This document shows positions 6,687-12,718 of a DNA stretch of 12,718 bases, one piece after another. The stretch covers positions 1 to 12,718 of the forward strand of contig JAVBNW010000111.1 in NCBI GenBank assembly GCA_031551255.1. Reading direction: 5' to 3'. The first letter of the stretch is position 1, and every line of letters starts with the position of its first letter. The notes under the pieces are model-generated. The model did no database searches. It had not been told where the DNA came from and saw nothing but the letters and a program-made list of their open reading frames with translations. The position numbers were made by a program, and so were the translations under genes. The stretch comes from JAVBNW01 sp031551255 (GTDB taxonomy: Bacteria > Bacillota > Clostridia > Christensenellales > UBA1750).

Positions 6687-7601
6687 TCAACCCTTTAAGG
6701 CGCCGATCATAACGCCCTTTTCGAAATACCTTTGCAGCGGCAGATACAGAAGGATCAGCGGCACGCTGGACACCAGAAACAGGCCGTACTTGATCTGCTC
6801 GACGATCTTTTGCTGCATGATGATCGACTCGACGTCGTCTACCGACGCCAGCATGCTGCTCTGGTTCAGCGTTAGAATGTTGCGCAGGATGATCTGCAAA
6901 GGATACAGCTCAAATTTGCGCACGTACAGCAACGCGTCGAAAAAGCTGTTCCAGTGCATCTCGCCGTAAAACAGGCTCATCACCACGGTGATGGGGAGCG
7001 ATAGGGGGAGCACGATCTTCGCGAAGAACTGAACGTTGTTGCAGCCGTCGATGCGGCTTGCGTCCAGCAGTTCGTCCGGAATGGTCGTAACGAAGAACGT
7101 TCGCGCGATGATGAGGTTATATACCGATACCGCGTTGATGATTAAGAGCACCAGGCGCGTGTTTGTAAGGTGCAGGCCGGTTACCAGCAGATAGGTCGGG
7201 ATCAGGCCGCCTGAAAAGAACATCGTAACCAGGAAGATGCCCATAAAGAAGTTGCGGCCCACCATGTCCTTGCGGGAAAGTGCGTAAGCGGCCGGCAACG
7301 TGGCGGCAAGGTTGACCAGCGTGCCGCAGATCGTGTAGAAGATGCTGTTGGCATAGCTGTTCCAGATGTTTTCATCGCGGAAGATGCGCGAGTAGCCGTC
7401 AAAGGACACGTCGTAGGGCAAAAACCACACCTTGTTAAGGTAGATTCCCTCCGGGCTTGAAATGGAGGCGATCATCACGAAATACAGAGGATATAAAACG
7501 CACAATAGAAGCAGGGTTAGAATGGCGATGTTGAGTATGTCGAACAGAATATCCACCTTGGAGCCCCTGAGCAACTTGCGGCCGGTCATGAGCGATGCCA
7601 T
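6687..7601 (-). CDS. Carbohydrate ABC transporter permease (LplC/MalG type)
   Basis: This is a 304-residue inner-membrane permease, one half of the import channel. Hydrophobic segments lie at about 22-46, 88-108, 118-142, 148-166, 198-212 and 271-290, six as expected. The cytoplasmic EAA-type loop that docks the ATPase is at 178-200 (DASRIDGCNNV, then the conserved VLPLSLP). The ending GVMIGALKG is typical of this subfamily. It starts 16 bases after the partner permease gene, and GGGAGG precedes the ATG. No ATPase gene is present in the window. Lpl-type importers generally use a shared MsmX-like ATPase encoded elsewhere. Confidence 0.93.
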   Translation of the reverse strand: MASLMTGRKLLRGSKVDILFDILNIAILTLLLLCVLYPLYFVMIASISSPEGIYLNKVWFLPYDVSFDGYSRIFRDENIWNSYANSIFYTICGTLVNLAATLPAAYALSRKDMVGRNFFMGIFLVTMFFSGGLIPTYLLVTGLHLTNTRLVLLIINAVSVYNLIIARTFFVTTIPDELLDASRIDGCNNVQFFAKIVLPLSLPITVVMSLFYGEMHWNSFFDALLYVRKFELYPLQIILRNILTLNQSSMLASVDDVESIIMQQKIVEQIKYGLFLVSSVPLILLYLPLQRYFEKGVMIGALKG

Positions 7602-7617
7602 GTTTCCCCCGCCTCCC

Positions 7618-8568
7618 TTACCATAGTGCGGCTTCGTTGAACTTGCGCGAGAGCGAGTTGACGATGACGAGGAGGATGACGTTGATAACGTTGTTAAATA
7701 GGCCGATGGCGGTCGAGTAATCGTATTGCGACATGCGCAGGCCCAGCTTGTATACGTGCGTGGAGATGATTTCGGATTTGGCGATGTTCACGTCGTTCTG
7801 CATCAGGAAGGCCTTTTCAAACGAAATGTTCATCAGGCGGCCGACGCTCATGATCAGCATGATCATGATCATGGGCATGATGCTGGGCAAATCGATGTAC
7901 CAGATGCGCTGGAACTTGTTCGCGCCGTCCATGACGGCGGCCTCGTGCATATCCAGGCTCACCCCCGAAAGCGCAGCCAGGTAGATGATTGCGTTCCAGC
8001 CGATGTTTTTCCACACTTCCGAGCCGATGTAAATGCCCCTGAAATACTTCGCATCCCCGAAAAAGTTGACCGACTCGCCGCCCAGAAGCCTGATCAGGTT
8101 GTTGATCATGCCGGTGGAGGGCGACATGAACGTCATCAGCATACCTACCAGCACCACCATGGAGATCAGATGGGGAATGTACAGCACCGTTTGCACGATG
8201 CGGGCATAGCGCTTGGAGAAACATTGATTCATGAGCAGCGCCAGGATGATCGGCGCGGGGAAGGCGATGAGAATTTGAAGAAGGCTCAGCGCAATCGTGT
8301 TTTCCATGATGCGGGCAAACTGGAAGGACTGGAAGAAGGCGATGAAATGATCAAAACCTACCCAGGGGCTGTCCCATATGCTCGTACCCGGTACAAATTG
8401 CTTAAAGGCCAGGGTGACGCCGTACATCGGTCCATATTTGAAGATCAGAATATAGATCAGCGCCGGCAGCATCATCGGATAAAGATCTTTGTTTTTCATG
8501 ACGCCGCGCCATACGGCCTTCCATTTCGTCGGCCTTAGCGCCGGGGTGGCCCGAGAGGCTCCGCTCAT
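7618..8568 (-). CDS. Carbohydrate ABC transporter permease (LplB/MalF type)
   Basis: This is a 316-residue inner-membrane permease and the first gene of the leftward unit. After a basic cytoplasmic start come the family-typical segment LYPMMLPALIYILIFKYGPM (29-48) and further hydrophobic spans near 92-114, 130-147, 187-203, 230-242 and 286-305. The EAA-type loop is at 208-230 (HEAAVMDGANKFQRIWYIDLP). The protein ends in FNEAALW, a hallmark of LplB-like permeases. GGGAGG lies 8 bases upstream of ATG 8568, and the promoter at 8635-8663 is about 60 bases upstream. It pairs with the next gene's product to form the channel. Confidence 0.94.
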   Translation of the reverse strand: MSGASRATPALRPTKWKAVWRGVMKNKDLYPMMLPALIYILIFKYGPMYGVTLAFKQFVPGTSIWDSPWVGFDHFIAFFQSFQFARIMENTIALSLLQILIAFPAPIILALLMNQCFSKRYARIVQTVLYIPHLISMVVLVGMLMTFMSPSTGMINNLIRLLGGESVNFFGDAKYFRGIYIGSEVWKNIGWNAIIYLAALSGVSLDMHEAAVMDGANKFQRIWYIDLPSIMPMIMIMLIMSVGRLMNISFEKAFLMQNDVNIAKSEIISTHVYKLGLRMSQYDYSTAIGLFNNVINVILLVIVNSLSRKFNEAALW

Positions 8569-8634
8569 CCCATCATCCTCCCAACGTCGGCATTTTGGCG
8601 GGGCTCAATGTGAAAACAACACAATGCCACACCG

Positions 8635-8663
8635 ATAATACAACATGAAACCACGCATGTCAA
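8635..8663 (-). promoter_or_regulatory. Sigma-A promoter for the leftward transporter/enzyme unit
   Basis: Read on the minus strand, a perfect -35 TTGACA (8663-8658) is followed by a 17-base spacer and the -10 TATTAT (8640-8635), five of six consensus bases. Transcription would start near 8628, giving a leader of about 60 bases before the first permease gene. No terminator or riboswitch-like structure was seen in that leader. Confidence 0.8.
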
Positions 8664-8667
8664 CGTT

Positions 8668-8685
8668 AATTTACGGGAAATTTAC
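8668..8685. promoter_or_regulatory. Candidate operator between the divergent promoters
   Basis: AATTTAC occurs twice, at 8668-8674 and 8679-8685, 11 bp apart or one helical turn. The same stretch can be read as an inverted repeat, AATTT (8668-8672) and AAATT (8678-8682) around ACGGG. It lies just upstream of the leftward -35 and about 28 bp upstream of the rightward -35. It could bind the DeoR protein encoded at 1210-1980 or another regulator, but this is inference. Confidence 0.35.
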
Positions 8686-8712
8686 CAACAGGTGCAGAAC
8701 AAGAAACGTATA

Positions 8713-8739
8713 TTGACCAAATTATTTTTTTGTGATAAT
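8713..8739 (+). promoter_or_regulatory. Promoter for the GH32 gene pair, extended -10
   Basis: TTGACC at 8713-8718 serves as the -35. The -10 is GATAAT at 8734-8739, preceded by TGT at 8731-8733, which makes an extended -10 (TGN). The spacer is 15 bases, short but compatible with an extended -10. The spacer is T-rich. The predicted start near 8746 leaves a leader of about 48 bases before ATG 8794. Confidence 0.65.
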
Positions 8740-8793
8740 ATGATGACCGATCATTACCGTTTACTTGACTTATTTCCAAAAAGGAGGGGTATC

Positions 8794-10491
8794 ATGAAAA
8801 TCGAACTCACCAAGCGTTACCTTTGCTTCCCCATCCGCTGCGGAGCGACGGAGAGCAAAACGCGGTTCATCCTTCCCGAATACCAGGCCATCGTGAGCCT
8901 GGAGTTGTGCGCAGACCGGCCCGATTTTTACGTGTATTTTGATGCCCTATACCACCAAGGGGGAAGCGTGGAGATTTTGCACGAGGACGGCGCTGAAAAG
9001 CTGCGCGCGCAGGATCTTTACGTGCTCAGCGACGCCCCCATGGGCGACGTGCCCCTCTTTGAAGAGCCAAACCGACCGCTTTACCACTTCACCAACGCGC
9101 GCGGCTGGATCAACGACCCCAACGGAATGGTCAAGCGCAACGGCGAATACCACATGTTCTATCAGCTCAATTCCTTCGGAAGCCGCTGGTACGACAAAGG
9201 CTGGGGGCATGCCAAGAGCGCGAACCTATACGATTGGGAGATTCTCCCCCCCGGCCTGTTCGCGGATGATTCGGGCTATGCAATTTCCGGCAGCGCGCTA
9301 TTTGACGAAGAGAACCGCGCGGGTTTCGGCAAAGGGGCGTGGATTCTCGCTTATTCCACGCGCAAGGGAGACAGGAGGGAGCTTGGGCAGACGATCGACA
9401 TCGCCTATAGCCTGGACGGCGAAGTGTTTCATAAGTATGAAGGCAACCCGGTGCTTACGGATGCCTCCACGCCGCACTTTCGCGATCCTAAGGTCTTCTG
9501 GCACGAGCCTACGCACAGGTTTGTAATGGTGATGGCCGCCGGCTACGAGTTGCGCTTTTACAATTCTATCGATTTAAAGTCGTGGACGCTCACCGGCGTG
9601 CTCGATAACGAAACCATCGATTATAAGGGCATGATCTATGAGTGTCCGGAAATGATGGAATATCCTGTTCAGGGCAGCGAGGGCGCGCGCTGGGTTTTGC
9701 AGGTGAGCATACTTCACAAAGTCTTGCATATTGTGGGGGATTTTGACGGACTGGTATTCACGCGCGATCCTTCCGTACCGGTTCAATGGGCCGACTATGG
9801 CAAGGACTTTTACGCCGCGGTGGGTTATAACCCGGATGGCGAGATGCAGGGGCGGCATGTATGGATCGGCTGGATGGCGGATTGGCGCTATACGCACTTT
9901 GCGCCCAAGCTGGAGGGTTGGATGGGCATATTCACCGTGCCCAGGGAGCTTACGCTGCGCAAGCATGCGGACGGCGGTCTCTACGTGCACCAGTTGCCCG
10001 CCGGTGAGATTGCACAACTTACAAGCGCGCCTCGAACCATACCTAAGCAGATCGAGCTGCTTGCAGGCGGCCGTCATGAGATTGGGCGGGGCATAGCCTA
10101 TGACGTAAGCTTTACCGTGAGCGTTCCGCCCGAGGGGCAATGCGGCCTGACGCTTGCGTACGATAGCGGCGAGCAGCTCGTCGTTTCGATCGACGGCGTG
10201 CGAGGCGAGCTTACCGTAAACCGCGCCGGGTGTTCGCTCCCGGAGCTGGGCGAATTGTTCCTCGAGCCGCTTACCATGCCGCTGCCGGCGGGCGGGCCGC
10301 TTGTCCTGCGCATGCTGGCGGATAAGGGTTCGATCGAGCTTTATTTGCAGGATGGGCAAAACTGCCTGGCGGCGCTGTGCTACCCCAAGCGGCACGAGCA
10401 TGTATTGGAGCTGTGGAACGACTCTTCGGCGCCGGTGGCCGTGCGGGATGTAAGCCTGTGCGATATCCGCCGCGCGCACTGGAAGGTATAG
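8794..10491 (+). CDS. Glycoside hydrolase family 32 (beta-fructofuranosidase/levanase-type), cytoplasmic
   Basis: This 565-residue enzyme would hydrolyse beta-fructofuranosyl linkages with retention. The three GH32 signature motifs are intact: WINDPNG at 105-111 with nucleophile Asp108, FRDP with transition-state stabiliser Asp231, and YECPE with acid/base Glu283. Residues 1-100 are an N-terminal extension, about 102-385 the five-bladed propeller, and about 390-565 the C-terminal beta-sandwich, with DKGSIELYLQDG near 510 in place of the usual DrSsvEvF. There is no signal peptide, so it acts inside the cell on imported sugar. ATG 8794 is chosen because AAGGAGGGG lies just upstream; a longer frame from 8692 would overlap the promoter. 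Sucrose, sucrose-6-phosphate, inulin-type and levan-type oligosaccharides are all possible, and the first two are common in GH32. Confidence 0.92.
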   Translation: MKIELTKRYLCFPIRCGATESKTRFILPEYQAIVSLELCADRPDFYVYFDALYHQGGSVEILHEDGAEKLRAQDLYVLSDAPMGDVPLFEEPNRPLYHFTNARGWINDPNGMVKRNGEYHMFYQLNSFGSRWYDKGWGHAKSANLYDWEILPPGLFADDSGYAISGSALFDEENRAGFGKGAWILAYSTRKGDRRELGQTIDIAYSLDGEVFHKYEGNPVLTDASTPHFRDPKVFWHEPTHRFVMVMAAGYELRFYNSIDLKSWTLTGVLDNETIDYKGMIYECPEMMEYPVQGSEGARWVLQVSILHKVLHIVGDFDGLVFTRDPSVPVQWADYGKDFYAAVGYNPDGEMQGRHVWIGWMADWRYTHFAPKLEGWMGIFTVPRELTLRKHADGGLYVHQLPAGEIAQLTSAPRTIPKQIELLAGGRHEIGRGIAYDVSFTVSVPPEGQCGLTLAYDSGEQLVVSIDGVRGELTVNRAGCSLPELGELFLEPLTMPLPAGGPLVLRMLADKGSIELYLQDGQNCLAALCYPKRHEHVLELWNDSSAPVAVRDVSLCDIRRAHWKV

Positions 10492-10536
10492 CCGACACGC
10501 CGATGTAACCGGCGCACTGAGATAGGAGGGCGATGC

Positions 10537-12012
10537 ATGTACCGTCCCTTTGGTTACTATGCGGATATCGGGGATGTGGAGATCATCGAGCGCGGCGGAG
10601 TGCTTAACATGTTCCATCTGGTCATTCCCAACCGCGACCTTGTCGCGCATGCGGTATCCGAGGATGGCCTGACCTGGCGAAGGGTCGCGCCCGCGATTCG
10701 CACCGGAGACCCGGGCGCGTTTGACGACGACATGATTCGAACGGTGAGCGTCACGCGGCGCGGGGATGAATACGTGATGCTGTATTCCGCCACGAGCGAG
10801 CGCGACGGCGGCGGGGTGGAGCGCACCGGCTGCGCGGTATCCAAGGACCTGCTCGCCTGGGAAAAGGTTCAGGGCTATCCCATCGTCGAGCCGTGCCCCG
10901 CGCAGTACGAGGCCCGCGCGGGAAAGGTAGGCGGCGACATCTCTTGGCGCGACCCTAAGCCGTTTTACGAGAACGGTGTATACTATTGCCTGTGGTGCGG
11001 GCGAACGAACGTCGGCCCCGCCATGCTGCGCGGTTGCGCGGCGTTGGCCGAATCTTCGGATCTGATCGGGTGGCAGCAAAAGACCCCGCTGTTTTTTCCG
11101 TCGTCATGCTATGCGATGGAGTGCCCTCAGCTGTATAAGATCGGGGATAAGTATTACCTGATCGCCTCGTTGATGGAGGATCGGAGCCAGCGTTACTGGA
11201 TGGCCGACCACCTGTACGGCCCCTATGTGGCTCCGCCGGGCGGCACGCTGCTCTTTCCGCCCGGAACGCATTACGCCGCCCGGTTGGCCAACTTTGCGGG
11301 GCGCGATGCCCTGGCCTGTTGGACATTTGCGCTGGAGGACGGGCCTAGTCCGTTCGGCCTGAAGGTTACGTCCGGCGCGGTGATCAAATACGTGCCCGCA
11401 CTGCTCGAGGTTCGCCAGGAAGCGGACGGCAGGCTGTCGCTTGCAACGTGGCATCGCTGGGACGACTATGCGATGGAGCCGCCGCAACCTGTCGGGCCTT
11501 GGTCGTCCTTTGTAGGCGCCGCGCCGTTGTGTGCACAGGGAAGCGTTTCTTTCGCGAGCCCCGGCGGCATGTCCATTGCGCGCGCGCAGGGAGAGCATGA
11601 AAATTTTGCGCTGCGGGCGACTTTGCGCATTGAGGGCGATGTGGGCGGGCTGGTTTTCCACGGCCAGCCCGAGGGGTATATGGCGCGGCTCGAGCTGGAG
11701 CCGCAAAGCGGCGAGGCGCGGCTCATCCTCAACGCGCCGGCCCGGCGTGCCGACGGCAACGCATGGTTTTCCCATCGCGTGCTGGCGAGCCGATATATTG
11801 CCGATGGCCTCCGGGACGAAGTGGAGGTGCTGCTGCGCTCGGTGAACGGTGAAATCGAGGTTTCGATCGGCGGCAAAGTACAGTTTTCGACTGTGAGCAC
11901 CGCGCTTACATGCGGTTTTGTCGGCCTGTTCGCCCAAGGGGCCGCCGTTTGGGCACGCGAGGTCTCTCTGCAGCGCATGCGCGCGCCGGCGCCGCGGTAC
12001 GGGTCGCCGTGA
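10537..12012 (+). CDS. Clan GH-J-like hydrolase (GH32-related five-bladed propeller + C-terminal beta-sandwich)
   Basis: This is a 491-residue cytoplasmic protein without a signal peptide. It is related to GH32 but lacks WxNDPNG. Near its start it has ADIGDV, where Asp13 is my candidate nucleophile; WRDPKP with Asp139 and MECPQ with Glu195 match the RDP and EC motifs. The spacing from Asp13 to Asp139 to Glu195 is 126 and 56 residues. In the neighbouring true GH32 the equivalent steps are 123 and 52, which supports the assignment. Residues of about 330-480 look like a lectin-like beta-sandwich (VGGLVFHG, YMARLELEP). GGAGGG lies 6 bases upstream of ATG 10537. The gene follows the first hydrolase by 45 bases in one operon, so the two probably act on different linkages of one substrate. 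A GH43-like or non-fructose specificity remains possible. Confidence 0.72.
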   Translation: MYRPFGYYADIGDVEIIERGGVLNMFHLVIPNRDLVAHAVSEDGLTWRRVAPAIRTGDPGAFDDDMIRTVSVTRRGDEYVMLYSATSERDGGGVERTGCAVSKDLLAWEKVQGYPIVEPCPAQYEARAGKVGGDISWRDPKPFYENGVYYCLWCGRTNVGPAMLRGCAALAESSDLIGWQQKTPLFFPSSCYAMECPQLYKIGDKYYLIASLMEDRSQRYWMADHLYGPYVAPPGGTLLFPPGTHYAARLANFAGRDALACWTFALEDGPSPFGLKVTSGAVIKYVPALLEVRQEADGRLSLATWHRWDDYAMEPPQPVGPWSSFVGAAPLCAQGSVSFASPGGMSIARAQGEHENFALRATLRIEGDVGGLVFHGQPEGYMARLELEPQSGEARLILNAPARRADGNAWFSHRVLASRYIADGLRDEVEVLLRSVNGEIEVSIGGKVQFSTVSTALTCGFVGLFAQGAAVWAREVSLQRMRAPAPRYGSP

Positions 12013-12098
12013 AATTTTGATCTGCCTAGGGCGTGTCCGCAAAAAACAGGCTTTCTCGTGCTGTTCATAGTGAATGTTGTAGGTATAGGCTCTGCTTT

Positions 12099-12131
12099 GC
12101 ACCTGCGCAAACCATGTATTTGCGCGGGTGC
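12099..12131 (+). terminator. Possible terminator hairpin of the GH32 unit
   Basis: The arms 12099-12111 and 12119-12131 form a 13-bp stem with one T-G position (12104/12126) and a 7-base loop CCATGTA. The plus strand continues CTTGTTTATT, which is T-rich but not a clean T-run. It lies 87 bases past the stop codon at 12012. It is the best terminator candidate for the rightward unit, but a structural or repeat role is equally possible. Confidence 0.4.
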
Positions 12132-12457
12132 CTTGTTTATTCCGGCTATGTGATTTGCGGCATGGCATGGTTTTGCCGCGAGAACAGCATAACCTTCGAT
12201 CGCCATAAGTGCCGCATGAAAGGCGAAGGCTGGGAGGAACGCAAGTGGCTTTTTGGGCAAGTTCAGGATACGCCGCTGCGAGAGAATGTTTAAAACGCCC
12301 AAATGACGGTGGCGGAAGCCGCCAGGATGCTTGGCCATTCTTTTGCCGCACGGAACAGACCGGTGCCGCGCCGGCCTCATATCGCAGGCGGCGACGCGAG
12401 GGAAGGGGAGGATGCGCAGGATTTGTCGGGGCAACGTTCATTTCATTCTAGGCAAGC

Positions 12458-12499
12458 ATAGGCATGATCTGAAGCCATCCGGCTTCGGATCATGCCTAT
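12458..12499 (+). repeat. Long hairpin: 19-bp stem, ATCC loop
   Basis: The arms 12458-12476 and 12481-12499 are complementary over 19 bp except for one T-G position (12470/12487). The loop is ATCC. No T-run follows on either strand, so it is not an intrinsic terminator. It is the longest hairpin in the window and lies between the non-coding stretch and the degraded reading frame at 12527-12718. Confidence 0.75.
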
Positions 12500-12526
12500 T
12501 AGGCGGTATCGTAGAGCGGCGTCCCT

Positions 12527-12718
12527 CTACCCCTCGAACTCGCTTGCCAGCATATCCATATAAAGCACGTCGAGATACCGAGGGTTTTTAAATTCCGATT
12601 CGCGCCGTCGTCGTGACTCTCGTAAGCCTACCTTCTTTTAGCATGCAATGCCCGCGCTATTGTCCGGGTGAACGTTGATCATGATGTTGTGATGATTCAA
12701 TGTTTTTAATCCATACTC
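12527..12718 (-). pseudogene. Partial, probably broken minus-strand reading frame running off the window
   Basis: Read on minus from 12718, one frame gives protein-like sequence (EYGLKTLNHHNIMINVHPDN and onward), then a TAA at 12640-12638. In the same frame it resumes with KNPRYLDVLYMDMLASEFEG before a TAG at 12529-12527. Both pieces look like real protein and stay in phase across the TAA, which suggests one gene broken by a stop codon and further damage. The first piece loosely recalls the segment GLKVTLNLHP and the following stretch of GH31 alpha-glucosidases, but this resemblance is from memory and weak. The alternative is that a gene simply ends at the TAA and the second piece is a leftover. 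The start lies beyond the window. Confidence 0.4.

Larger units (their letters stand above)
12013..12526. other. Non-coding stretch downstream of the hydrolase genes
   Basis: I see no convincing gene here. Open frames exist on both strands but lack a good ribosome binding site, a recognisable family or protein-like composition. The stretch does hold a 13-bp hairpin (12099-12131), a smaller inverted repeat GCGGCA/TGCCGC (12157-12162 and 12174-12179), a 6-bp hairpin TGGCGG-AAG-CCGCCA near 12312, and a 19-bp hairpin (12458-12499). The density of inverted repeats resembles that at the other edge of the window. Confidence 0.5.

Noticed and set aside
8569..8712. A catabolite-repression (CcpA cre) site in the control region
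   Set aside because: I found no stretch close enough to the TGNAANCGNNNNCA pattern to support it.
9574..11079. Long minus-strand open frame of 501 codons across the hydrolase genes
   Set aside because: It is antisense to two genes with intact catalytic motifs, has Arg/His/Ala-rich composition and no recognisable domain; such frames are common in GC-rich coding DNA.
12027..12048. CTAG followed by GGCGTGTCCGCAAAA, which looks like the terminal repeat of an insertion sequence with a CTAG target site
   Set aside because: No matching inverted end is found near the other CTAG (12448-12451) or elsewhere in the window, and no transposase frame lies between them.
11104..12441. Long minus-strand open frames opposite the end of the second hydrolase gene and the following gap
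   Set aside because: Composition and lack of a ribosome binding site or known family mark them as chance frames opposite coding DNA.
12303..12460. Short plus-strand frame beginning MTVAEAARMLGHS, which recalls helix-turn-helix or integrase wording
   Set aside because: The similarity ends after about 13 residues, the rest is Arg/Gly-rich low-quality sequence, and there is no ribosome binding site.

Overview
The window looks like chromosomal DNA from a Gram-positive anaerobe of the Clostridia. GC content is moderately high, in the mid to upper 50s by eye. Nearly every gene has a strong AGGAGG-type ribosome binding site, both promoters fit the sigma-A consensus, and the sugar importer is of the LplA/LplB/LplC type common in Bacillota. 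I cannot name the genus.

Layout. Two divergent transcription units share the control region 8569-8793. Leftward (minus strand), in order of transcription, are two sugar ABC permeases (8568-7618 and 7601-6687), a substrate-binding lipoprotein (6637-4871), an Asp/Glu-racemase-superfamily protein (4663-3986), a fused class II aldolase/four-carbon acid sugar kinase (4010-2061), a DeoR-family regulator (1980-1210) and a class II ketose-bisphosphate aldolase (1173-304). Rightward (plus strand) are a cytoplasmic GH32 fructosidase (8794-10491) and a second clan GH-J-like hydrolase (10537-12012). The promoters can be read directly: TTGACA-17-TATTAT for the leftward unit, and TTGACC with an extended TGN-GATAAT for the rightward one.

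How the parts fit. The importer has no ATPase gene here, as is normal for Lpl-type systems that borrow a shared MsmX-like ATPase. It would bring an intact oligosaccharide or glycoside into the cell. The two hydrolases have no signal peptide and would cleave it inside. The fused aldolase-kinase and the racemase-like protein belong to families used for four-carbon acid sugars, where phosphorylation and decarboxylation of a 3-oxo-tetronate give dihydroxyacetone phosphate. The final aldolase also works at the dihydroxyacetone-phosphate/ketose-bisphosphate level, and the DeoR protein is the likely local regulator. No oxidoreductase for making a 3-oxo acid and no fructokinase is present, so the substrate is open. 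A substrate that combines a fructofuranosyl-type linkage with an acid sugar is my inference.

Edges. Positions 1-303, beyond the last leftward gene, hold no gene. They hold a cluster of hairpins with shared flanks but unrelated, self-complementary stems, in two orientations, plus a 43-bp direct repeat. Positions 12013-12718, beyond the rightward genes, hold two more strong hairpins and the decayed or partial end of a minus-strand reading frame (12527-12718) that runs off the window.
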